Source of the DNA: an uncultured Tidjanibacter sp.
Lineage (GTDB): Bacteria > Bacteroidota > Bacteroidia > Bacteroidales > Rikenellaceae
DNA length: 31,155 bases
Assembly: GCA_934663885.1 (NCBI GenBank)
Contig: CAKUKW010000003.1
Span: 1-31,155 of the forward strand
Reading direction: 5' to 3'
Positions within the stretch are counted from its first letter, which is position 1, and each line of letters starts with the position of its first letter. Below are positions 24,743 to 31,155 of the stretch, in pieces. Made by a program: the position numbers and the translations under genes. The notes beneath the pieces were generated by a model. It made no database searches, was not told where the DNA came from, and worked only from the letters and a program-made list of their open reading frames with translations.

Positions 24743-24750
24743 CAAAGATA
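24743..24750 (-). promoter_or_regulatory. promoter element inside the invertible segment, facing away from operon 2
   Basis: The minus strand reads TATCTTTG, a perfect TAnnTTTG, 79 bp past the araC stop and 33 bp inside the left repeat. As given it fires toward the recombinase 3' end (antisense). After inversion it would lie ~380 bp before the fimbrillin ATG. It lacks a -33 TTG, like the matching element of operon 1. Confidence 0.6.
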
Positions 24751-24828
24751 GGTCAAATTGCAGAAAATGATTGGTGTTTTTCGATCATTTTATAGTCAAA
24801 ACCGCTCGTTTTTTATATGTAACCCGAA

Positions 24829-25689
24829 TTATCCCCTTCCTTTCATTCGTATTTCCGACGGCTTGGCCCCAAAATGTTTAATGCAAAACTTAGTGAAACT
24901 ACTGGGGTCAGGAAACCCATACTCCTCACACAACTGTTTATTAGTTTTAGTTCCGTTGCGTAATTCATTGATTATGCGCGTCTTGTTTCTGTTTGTAAGA
25001 TATTCTTTCGGCGGAATACCGAATTCCTTTACAAACTTCCGGCGGAAAGTAGCTTCGCTCATATGGCACTTGTTTGCCATTTCTTTCACGTTTTTTATTT
25101 CCGGTACGGCGTTCATCACACAGGTGCGGAAAGCCATATCCTTACCCATCGCGGGCCTGAAAAATTCCACCAGTTCAGATCCGTTGTAATAATTCCTCAG
25201 CATAAACATCAGCTCGGTGTATTTTGCAATCAGGTATGTTTCGCATCGTAGTCCGTGCGATATACATGCCGCGAAGTTTTCTGCGAACCGGGTTACGGGA
25301 TGATTAAAGGGAAGGGCATAAAGGTCGGCTGACTCCGTACGCATACTTCCGGAAGGCATCTGGGCGGTTATCATGCCGCATCCCTTTACCGCCTGGTTGA
25401 GTTTGCATATTATTATATAGGAGGGACTGAGCGCGTGGAAGGAGACCGTGATCCCGGGAGGAAGCATAAAGAGCCTACGGCGATGGACGATCTGGTCGGA
25501 GGATCCGTCCCTTACCAGGTTTACTTTTCCCGAGAGGATAAGTACTATTTCGAACTCTTTGGTTTCATGATGGTATGCGTGCTTTTCGCCCAACTCTATT
25601 TCCTCTACAAGGGGGTGGGGATTATTGTCGGTGTAGAACGGACAGGAAAGGTGGTCGGCCCTGTCGCAGATATTGCCGTTTTTGTTCAT
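24829..25689 (-). CDS. AraC-family regulator inside the invertible segment (286 aa)
   Basis: The N-terminal cupin-like sensor part reads EFEIVLILSGKVNLVRDG and RRRLFMLPPGITVSFHA, with the pair C-KLNQAVKG-C. The C-terminal AraC DNA-binding domain reads NVKEMANKCHMSEATFRRKFVKEFGIPPKEYLTNRNK and NKQLCEEYGFPDPSSFTKFCIKHFGAKPSEIR. It is a paralogue of the regulator of fimbrial operon 1 and shares a 15-bp leader motif with it. It is predicted to activate fimbrial operon 2. As given it runs away from that operon; inversion would align it. No canonical promoter was found upstream of it. Confidence 0.9.
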   Translation of the reverse strand: MNKNGNICDRADHLSCPFYTDNNPHPLVEEIELGEKHAYHHETKEFEIVLILSGKVNLVRDGSSDQIVHRRRLFMLPPGITVSFHALSPSYIIICKLNQAVKGCGMITAQMPSGSMRTESADLYALPFNHPVTRFAENFAACISHGLRCETYLIAKYTELMFMLRNYYNGSELVEFFRPAMGKDMAFRTCVMNAVPEIKNVKEMANKCHMSEATFRRKFVKEFGIPPKEYLTNRNKTRIINELRNGTKTNKQLCEEYGFPDPSSFTKFCIKHFGAKPSEIRMKGRG

Positions 25690-25706
25690 CCGGTGGGTGT
25701 ATAATC

Positions 25707-25721
25707 TTAGTTATAATAATA
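25707..25721. repeat. 15-bp leader motif shared by both fimbrial araC genes, copy 2
   Basis: An exact copy of 18503-18517, here 18 bases before the araC ATG on the minus strand. Confidence 0.5.
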
Positions 25722-25735
25722 AATATCATCGTGTA

Positions 25736-25757
25736 GGTTAAAACATTTCTGTTTTAA
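25736..25757. repeat. direct repeat copy 1 with dyad
   Basis: GGTTAAAACATT recurs 122 bp away. Here it overlaps the perfect dyad TTAAAACA-TTTC-TGTTTTAA (25738-25757). Likely a protein-binding site. Confidence 0.4.
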
Positions 25758-25852
25758 GGCTTGATCGGTTTTATGTATTGATTATAAAATATATACGTGC
25801 CATATTCACTTGCCAATGCGACTTTTGTATGTCGGCTGCTTTAATCCTCTCC

Positions 25853-25877
25853 GCCGGGGTTAAAACATTACCCCGGC
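25853..25877. repeat. direct repeat copy 2 within a dyad
   Basis: The second GGTTAAAACATT (25858-25869) lies inside the perfect 8-bp dyad GCCGGGGT-N9-ACCCCGGC (25853-25860 and 25870-25877). No T-run follows it. Confidence 0.4.
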
Positions 25878-25933
25878 ACATCTTTCATAATTTACTGTAT
25901 TTCAATAGGTTTCATGTCTATTATTTCTTGTGG

Positions 25934-25951
25934 TGTCACTTAATGAGTGAC
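25934..25951 (-). repeat. invertible-segment inverted repeat, right (IRR)
   Basis: TGTCACTTAATGAGTGAC is the exact reverse complement of 24693-24710. It lies 245 bp upstream of araC and 329 bp before the fimbrillin gene. Confidence 0.8.
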
Positions 25952-26280
25952 GGGGTCGAGATACAATGCTAATTCATTATAATACAGAATGATAGTGTCT
26001 GTGCGAAAAGCCATCGGAAAAGGTTTTGCCAGTGGGAGTATATAATCCTCAACTATCGGCAAATCGCCTCGGAAGTGTACGGTTGGCTACCCCCTAATTG
26101 AATGTTATTATGACAAACCTGAAAAAACCGCGTACGGAATAAGAAATTCCCGTTACGACAAAATCCAGAACTCCGGCCCCCATACGCCGAAAGGTGACGC
26201 CGGCAAAACCCCATAAATAAAGAACGAAACACTAAATTTTCAATTTCAATTCACTTTTTTTAATCTAAAATCATTCAAAC

Positions 26281-28206
26281 ATGAAAAAAATTTTGTTCTG
26301 TGCCATTGCGGCAACAGCTTTATTTGTTTCCTGTTCGAAAGAGAAAATGACGAATACCGACCCTGACCTTTCCAGTGCAGGGACGGCGTATGTCTCGCTC
26401 TCGATCGAATATCCCAAAACCTCAGGTACCCGCTCCTGGGAAGCGATCCCCGGTACCGATCCCAACGAGGTAAATGTGAAGAACGTTTACCTGGTAACGT
26501 TTGATGCGAACGACAATATCGTCGTTCATAGCGGCGGCACCATCAGTTCCGTATTCTCGGCCAGCGAGATCGCATGGAACGTGGACCAGAACAGCAGCAA
26601 CACCACTCCTGTGAAAGTTAATCCGCAGACCAAAAAGATCCTGGTCGTTACCAGTCCGGGCCCGGTGCTTAAAGAAGTGCTCGAGCAGCCTTTCTCCGGC
26701 GGGTCGGTAACGAACTTCACGCAATTGAACCAGGCACTCACCATCGCTTTCGATAACCAGCAGCAGAAAACCGAAGAACTGGTCAACGAAGTGCGTGAGA
26801 TCAAGTCGGGCAGTAAGGCGGCAGGTACAGCCGAGTACCAGTACTTTACGATGATAAACTCGGGTTACTTCATCGATCCGGCTTATCCGACCGATCCCGA
26901 CCGCCAGAAAATAGACGGCGTCAACAGCGCCCTTATTCCTGTTGTGAAAGTTTCCATCGTGGGTGAAGGTACCGGTGAGTTCGGTTCCGACGATGCCGCT
27001 AAAGAGGATGCGAAGAAATACCCGACCATCGTTAAGATCGAGCGCCTGGCCGCAAAAGTTCAGGTTAAGAGCGAGACAGGCATCCTGACAGGCAATGCCT
27101 CCGGCGGCAAACTTATCTGGCCGTCCGCGGGCGACCACTGGCTCAAGGCTGACGGTTACTGGACACTGGACGTTGTGAACAGCACGTTCTTCCCATACGC
27201 GAAAAAACATAATTCGACAACCACGGGAACCCCTACGGATTTTTATCAGTGGGCTTTCTACACCGAGGATCCCAACTACAGGGATGCCGACATCGTTTAT
27301 CCTTCGGGCTTGAAATACAACAATCTGTATGCTAAGACTTTTGCGCCGAAAGTGACCTGGCTTGGCGATGACTTCGACTATGCCATCGAAAACACTATGG
27401 AAGCCAATTCACAGCTCTTCAAGCTTGCCACGCGTATCGTGGTCCGCGGCTATTACTGGCCGGCAGACGTACGCAGCCGCAACGGTGACGGATTGGGTGA
27501 CTGGTTCCGTTACGGCGGAAAGAATTACGCTACGCTGGATGAACTCAAGAACGGTTATACCGACGGCAGCGACGTCGTAATGGGATACGCCGGAGCGAAA
27601 GCTATCGTAGCGGATCCGAACGCCCATACTCCTGAAGTAGTCGCTTTCGCACAGGGTTTCGTAGCCGCTTGCGACCATTTCGTAAAACAGGTAGTAGCAC
27701 AGGCTAAAGCGCTGAACGTAACTATCGCGGCTACCTCGGCCTCCACTTTCGACCAGTTGAGCCAGACGGCCGACCTGGACATGATAGTAAACGGCGGCGA
27801 GCTCGTTAAGAATTCCCACGGATGTATCCGCTGGTACCAGAAAGGCCTCAACTACTGGTATTACGAAATGCGCCACGACGACGGAGCCAACTCGAACATG
27901 CAGCAGGACAAATACGGTGTGGTACGCAACAACTGGTACGACCTCACCATGTCCAGCATAAGCAATCACGGTACCCCGTGGTATCCTTCGATCATTCCCG
28001 ACCAAGAGCGCCCCGACCCGAACGATCCGGATACCGAATACGACCCTGAAGAAGATCCTGATCCGGACCCGATACCCGACCCGGAAGATCCTTACGATCC
28101 GACTCCCGACCCGGAGGATCCGCTCGACAACGACTCGGGTTACCTGGACTTCAAGATCAAGATAGGTCCTTGGGTTTACTGGCAGAAGGATATGCCGCTT
28201 GAATAA
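26281..28206 (+). CDS. major fimbrillin of operon 2, Mfa1 family (641 aa)
   Basis: A lipoprotein signal ends in FVSC (Cys18). GTRS around Arg51 matches the expected maturation site. The body has the Mfa1-type strings VKNVYLVTFDANDN, IVKIERLAAKVQVK, GCIRWYQKGLNYWYYEMRHDD and YGVVRNNWYDLTMSSI. Residues ~574-617 are an Asp/Pro repeat linker (such as DPDPDPIPDPEDP), followed by a separate tail IGPWVYWQKDMPLE. The linker plus tail looks like a flexible tether carrying the polymerisation strand. It is first in operon 2 and followed by a strong terminator. Expression is predicted to depend on the upstream invertible promoter. Confidence 0.88.
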   Translation: MKKILFCAIAATALFVSCSKEKMTNTDPDLSSAGTAYVSLSIEYPKTSGTRSWEAIPGTDPNEVNVKNVYLVTFDANDNIVVHSGGTISSVFSASEIAWNVDQNSSNTTPVKVNPQTKKILVVTSPGPVLKEVLEQPFSGGSVTNFTQLNQALTIAFDNQQQKTEELVNEVREIKSGSKAAGTAEYQYFTMINSGYFIDPAYPTDPDRQKIDGVNSALIPVVKVSIVGEGTGEFGSDDAAKEDAKKYPTIVKIERLAAKVQVKSETGILTGNASGGKLIWPSAGDHWLKADGYWTLDVVNSTFFPYAKKHNSTTTGTPTDFYQWAFYTEDPNYRDADIVYPSGLKYNNLYAKTFAPKVTWLGDDFDYAIENTMEANSQLFKLATRIVVRGYYWPADVRSRNGDGLGDWFRYGGKNYATLDELKNGYTDGSDVVMGYAGAKAIVADPNAHTPEVVAFAQGFVAACDHFVKQVVAQAKALNVTIAATSASTFDQLSQTADLDMIVNGGELVKNSHGCIRWYQKGLNYWYYEMRHDDGANSNMQQDKYGVVRNNWYDLTMSSISNHGTPWYPSIIPDQERPDPNDPDTEYDPEEDPDPDPIPDPEDPYDPTPDPEDPLDNDSGYLDFKIKIGPWVYWQKDMPLE

Positions 28207-28221
28207 TCTACCGATACTCTG

Positions 28222-28257
28222 ACAGGGCAGGTAAACACTGCCTGCCCTGTTATTTTT
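28222..28257 (+). terminator. terminator/attenuator after the fimbrillin gene, operon 2
   Basis: A perfect 10-bp stem ACAGGGCAGG/CCTGCCCTGT (28222-28231 and 28241-28250) is followed by TATTTTT. It separates the major fimbrillin from the anchor gene, as in operon 1. Confidence 0.85.
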
Positions 28258-28463
28258 ATAATGCCGCGGAAGTACAAAGGATACCGCCTTGTTATACAAA
28301 AGCCGGTGACAGGCTCTAAACAGCACGGAAACACCCCGATGCGCACAAGCATCCCGATTAAGAGAATAAAGAGAGATTTTAGTATCTCCAACCCATATAA
28401 CAGCCACGGGCCGGACAAAAGCGTGCGGCCGGGCTCCGGTAAAGAACGAAAACCAAATAAAAT

Positions 28464-29492
28464 ATGCCACGAAACCCCAAACATATACTGCCCGTCTTCC
28501 TGGCGTTACTGTTGTCTTCGTGCGGCACGATACACGACAGCCTGGAGAACTGCGGTTTCTATTTGCAGTTCGTATACGACTATAATATGGAGTATACCGA
28601 CTCCTTCACCGCGCAGGTTTCCTGTGTCGACGTGTTCGTATTTGATGAGGCCGACACGCTGGTCTCCAGGCGGCATATCCAAACTTCCGAACTTATCGAC
28701 GGCAACAAGATGTACATGAACGAAGGTATGTTGCCGGGAAACGACTATAAGATACTGACTATAGGGGGATTCTCCGAGTATTTCAGGCTTACGGACATTC
28801 AGGGAAACGAATTGATCCCGGGCAAAAGCGTCCTGGCGGAAGTGGAACTGGCGCTTAAACGCGAAGGGGGGGAAGCGTCGCACCTGTTCTCGCCGCTCTG
28901 GTTCGCCAGGCAGATCGTAACTGCGGGTTATCCTGCCTACAAGCAGGTCATCCCCGTACCGTTGGTGAAAAATACCAACCGGTTCAATATAGTGCTTTAC
29001 CGCAGGGACTACTCCGGACCACAAGAGAAACCCACGGCTGAAGACGGAGGCCCCCTCTACACTTTCGAGATCGTCACACCCGAAGGAGCGGTCTACGGTT
29101 ATGATAATTCGCCGTTGACGCAAGACACGGTTACTTATAAACCCCATACCCTGCGTTTAGGCACTACCGACGATAGTTATTCGGTGGGTAACCTGAAAAC
29201 CGTCCGCCTGCTCGACACACGTAAAACCCGTGCGTCGGGAGAATCAGGATACAGGCTGATCGTCCGCAATCGCAGCACTGACGGGGAGGAGTGGAACGTG
29301 GACCTTATAGATATACTTAACGAACTCAATTCGGATCTCTACGGGATCTGGCAGTTACAGGAATTCCTCGACCGAAAGAGCGTTTGGGATATCGCCATCT
29401 TGCATACCGGCGGAAATAACGACGGCGCATTCCTGGCCGTGGCTATCCAGATCGGACCATGGATCAAATGGTTCCACGATATGCCGCTATAA
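28464..29492 (+). CDS. FimB/Mfa2-family fimbrial anchor lipoprotein (342 aa)
   Basis: The lipobox is LLSSC (Cys20). The mature region has C-G-F-Y-L-Q-F-V-Y-D-Y-N and VDVFVFDEADTLV, typical of FimB/Mfa2 anchors that hold the fimbria at the outer membrane and stop elongation. The C-terminus ends VAIQIGPWIKWFHDMPL, nearly the same as the tail of the major fimbrillin in this operon (IGPWVYWQKDMPL), which is unusual. It lies 257 bp after the fimbrillin, beyond a terminator. The start at 28464 gives a normal signal peptide; an overlapping longer frame from 28261 is in another frame and is not coding. Confidence 0.85.
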   Translation: MPRNPKHILPVFLALLLSSCGTIHDSLENCGFYLQFVYDYNMEYTDSFTAQVSCVDVFVFDEADTLVSRRHIQTSELIDGNKMYMNEGMLPGNDYKILTIGGFSEYFRLTDIQGNELIPGKSVLAEVELALKREGGEASHLFSPLWFARQIVTAGYPAYKQVIPVPLVKNTNRFNIVLYRRDYSGPQEKPTAEDGGPLYTFEIVTPEGAVYGYDNSPLTQDTVTYKPHTLRLGTTDDSYSVGNLKTVRLLDTRKTRASGESGYRLIVRNRSTDGEEWNVDLIDILNELNSDLYGIWQLQEFLDRKSVWDIAILHTGGNNDGAFLAVAIQIGPWIKWFHDMPL

Positions 29493-29506
29493 ACGGAACG
29501 ACATTT

Positions 29507-30727
29507 ATGAGGAAGATACTCGACATATACCTTTTGCTTTTGGTCGTTTTCTCGGCGACCGTCTTCGTTTCGTGTTCGAATGAGTCCGCTGTCGACGATC
29601 CGAAACCGGGCTTAACGCGGTTACTGGATGTGACTATCGACCAGGCCGCGACCACCGATGAGGAAAAGTTATATGCCGAACGCATCTACAGGGTTCGTTT
29701 CCTCGTATTCAATTTCGTGAGCTATAATCCTAAGCTGGATGTCAACCGGTACTACGAGGTATCGGCGGCGGAGAGTGAAAAATGGGTGACGGGGTTCAAC
29801 GCCCGTCTGCAGGTGACGGAGGATCCCGACAAGCTGGTCGTGGCTATCGTCAACGAGCCCACCGGTACCGTAACGGGAACTTCCAAAACATGGAAGGAAT
29901 TGCTGGACGGGGTCAGGTACCCTTCGGACCTCGACAGGCTGACCTTCGCCCTGGCCGACGCGGTCAACGGGCAGGCCAACCCCCTTACCGATGCGTCTGA
30001 CCTGACACCTTCGGGAATTCCGATGATCGGCATGATGTGGATCAATATCCCGGAAACGCAGTGGGATGGGGTCGACAACGATCAGGACAATGCCATCCGG
30101 TGGCCCGAACCGCTCACTGTCGAACGTATACTCGCCCGTGTGGACGTATACCTGAAGAACACGAGCACGACCCAGCGCGGCTATATCGACGCCTCGACCA
30201 GGATAGAACTGCTGAACACCAGCCGGACGGGATACCTGATGCGGCACTCCTACACTTCGCAGTATATGGGAACCAGGACTGTCGAGATCGGGAAATGGAT
30301 GACTACCTCCGACAGCCGGTACGATGCGAACACGGGCATTTATTATATACCGGTATCTAGCATTGAGATAGTCAATACCGACGACGGGAATGGCGGGCAA
30401 AAGGGCCAATACGTATGCTCGTTTTACATTCCGGAGTGGAAATACGATATGAGCAAAACCACCGGAGAACAATATAAAAACGACAGGTTCGGCATACGGT
30501 TCACCGGGGTCAAGGATCTGGGCGGAGAGGATCGCGGAGGAACATTTTACCTTATCGACGCGGTGCACCAGACCGAAGGCATGAAAACACTGACCGGCAT
30601 CGAACGCAATAATGTTTACAGGCTCGTCGGTACGATCCCCGAGGTCCCGCTGACGCCAATCGAATTCGGTACGGTCACCGTATCCCCGTGGGGAGGCCAG
30701 CAAACCGTATCTTTTCCGGTCAACTGA
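29507..30727 (+). CDS. minor fimbrillin-type lipoprotein (406 aa)
   Basis: The start is ATG 29507 (MRKILDIYLLLL), 14 bp past the previous stop; an upstream in-frame ATG at 29459 would overlap the anchor gene and spoil the signal peptide. The lipobox is FVSC. Internal strings RVRFLVFNFVS, KLVVAIVNEP, VERILARVDVYLKN and ERNNVYRLVGTIPE, plus the C-terminal VTVSPWGGQQTVSFPVN, follow the fimbrillin fold pattern. It is probably an accessory or minor subunit (comparable in position to Mfa3/Mfa4-type proteins). Exact role unknown. Confidence 0.78.
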   Translation: MRKILDIYLLLLVVFSATVFVSCSNESAVDDPKPGLTRLLDVTIDQAATTDEEKLYAERIYRVRFLVFNFVSYNPKLDVNRYYEVSAAESEKWVTGFNARLQVTEDPDKLVVAIVNEPTGTVTGTSKTWKELLDGVRYPSDLDRLTFALADAVNGQANPLTDASDLTPSGIPMIGMMWINIPETQWDGVDNDQDNAIRWPEPLTVERILARVDVYLKNTSTTQRGYIDASTRIELLNTSRTGYLMRHSYTSQYMGTRTVEIGKWMTTSDSRYDANTGIYYIPVSSIEIVNTDDGNGGQKGQYVCSFYIPEWKYDMSKTTGEQYKNDRFGIRFTGVKDLGGEDRGGTFYLIDAVHQTEGMKTLTGIERNNVYRLVGTIPEVPLTPIEFGTVTVSPWGGQQTVSFPVN

Positions 30728-30777
30728 CGGAGCAATTGAAAGCAAGGAATATACGATAACTACAAAAATACAAAACG

Positions 30778-31155
30778 ATGAAAAAGAATTATTTACTTCT
30801 CACATTACTGCTCATTTGCGGTTTGTTCGTTTCATGCATGACAGAACGGGAAATACCGCATAAGGGCGGCAATAATGCCGATGCGGCAATCCAATTCAGT
30901 GTCGCCGGCGATGACTTCGAGGATGCGGCGGGGACAAGGGCGACGACCGTCACTACCGCTGGTATCGTCGGGCAGAATTTCAACCTTTGGGGAACGGGCG
31001 TGCTTAATGGCGTAAACGCCGGGACCACCACCTTCAACCACAAAATGAAAGTTGAATCATCTACCAGCGTAAAGATAGATGAAACTACGCCTCCGACGTA
31101 CTATTGGCCTGTCAGTGGCACCCCCGGTATGAAATTCATCGGCCTTTATCCGTAC
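30778..31155 (+). CDS. fimbrillin-family lipoprotein, partial (126 codons seen)
   Basis: The ATG at 30778 opens a frame that runs off the right edge. The signal peptide ends in FVSC (Cys20). GTRA at about residue 54 is followed by FNLWGTG and YYWPVSGTPGMKFIGLYPY, the pattern of Mfa-like fimbrillin-family proteins (W-P before a hydrophobic strand and YPY). It is fourth in operon 2, 50 bp after the minor subunit, and probably a further tip or accessory subunit. The C-terminus is not available. Confidence 0.8.
   Translation, partial: MKKNYLLLTLLLICGLFVSCMTEREIPHKGGNNADAAIQFSVAGDDFEDAAGTRATTVTTAGIVGQNFNLWGTGVLNGVNAGTTTFNHKMKVESSTSVKIDETTPPTYYWPVSGTPGMKFIGLYPY

Larger units (their letters stand above)
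24693..25951. other. predicted invertible DNA segment carrying araC and an outward promoter
   Basis: A 1.26-kb segment is bracketed by perfect 18-bp inverted repeats. It contains one AraC-family gene (minus strand) and a TATCTTTG promoter element near its left end that points left, out of the segment. Inversion maps position x to 50644-x. The promoter would move to 25894-25901 on the plus strand, pointing through the right repeat at the fimbrillin gene at 26281, and araC would run at 24955-25815 on the plus strand. As given, the fimbrial operon has no visible TAnnTTTG promoter, so this is read as the OFF orientation. Confidence 0.75.
25690..26280. promoter_or_regulatory. regulatory region between araC and fimbrial operon 2
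   Basis: It contains no gene. It holds the shared leader motif (25707-25721), a 12-bp direct repeat GGTTAAAACATT (25736-25747 and 25858-25869), each copy within or beside an inverted repeat, and the right inversion site (25934-25951). Beyond that lies a ~330-nt stretch that would be the transcript leader. I find no TAnnTTTG on the plus strand anywhere in this interval. Confidence 0.55.

Noticed and set aside
23243..26062. 12-bp inverted pair TTGCCGATAGTT (23243-23254) and its complement (26051-26062) flanking the recombinase plus switch
   Set aside because: Some tens of 12-bp inverted matches are expected by chance in a 31-kb window, and the flanks do not extend the match.
27409..28470. 353-aa minus-strand frame opposite the operon 2 fimbrillin
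   Set aside because: It is a long antisense shadow caused by codon bias; it has no start context or domain and the sense gene is certain.
28261..28719. 152-aa open frame between fimbrillin and anchor of operon 2
   Set aside because: It overlaps the anchor gene in another frame, and its composition (many R, S, T, C, P) is that of a frame shadow.
1..31155. CRISPR array, rRNA genes or an IS element with transposase
   Set aside because: No regularly spaced repeats, rRNA sequence or transposase reading frames were seen.

Overview
The window looks like a chromosomal segment of a Bacteroidota bacterium, most probably order Bacteroidales (Rikenellaceae/Alistipes-like is a guess). The reasons are Mfa1/FimA-type fimbrillin lipoprotein operons, Bacteroidales-style tyrosine recombinases, promoters of the TAnnTTTG type, and start codons preceded by A/T-rich DNA rather than a Shine-Dalgarno sequence. 

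Layout. (1) 1-5990: an A/T-rich island beside tRNA-Arg(TCT). It holds the N-terminus of a possible NACHT-type NTPase (cut by the window edge), a very acidic small protein, a divergent SF2 helicase-like protein without a Walker A lysine, two unknown proteins and a tyrosine integrase, all on the minus strand and mostly separated by hairpin terminators. (2) 6000-6390: tRNA-Arg, a 15-bp copy of its 3' end 185 bp downstream, and two tetraloop hairpins. (3) 6488-8986: a cold-shock/RNA-handling operon (DEAD-box helicase, cold-shock-domain protein, RRM protein) behind a ~350-nt leader. (4) 9133-18681: fimbrial operon 1 on the minus strand: AraC-family regulator, then Mfa1-type fimbrillin, FimB/Mfa2-type anchor and two paralogous tip-adhesin-like lipoproteins. 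(5) 18994-22975: NhaA antiporter and an S41 protease with a degenerate LytM/M23 domain. (6) 23277-31155: a second tyrosine recombinase, a second AraC-family regulator, and fimbrial operon 2 on the plus strand (fimbrillin, anchor, minor subunit, a further fimbrillin-family protein cut by the edge).

The main discovery is in region 6. A perfect 18-bp inverted repeat (24693-24710 and 25934-25951) brackets the second araC gene and lies 80 bp from a recombinase with a complete catalytic set. Inside the bracket, a TAnnTTTG promoter element faces away from fimbrial operon 2. I found no such element facing operon 2 between 25690 and 26280. Inverting the bracketed DNA would place the promoter ~380 bp upstream of the fimbrillin and turn araC to run with the operon. 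That is the arrangement operon 1 already has (araC, promoter element, ~350-nt leader, fimbrillin). The locus therefore looks like a phase-variable fimbrial switch captured in the OFF orientation. This is an inference from sequence, checkable from read orientation.

Both fimbrial operons carry a strong hairpin terminator directly after the major fimbrillin gene, which would favour excess major subunit over anchor and tip proteins.
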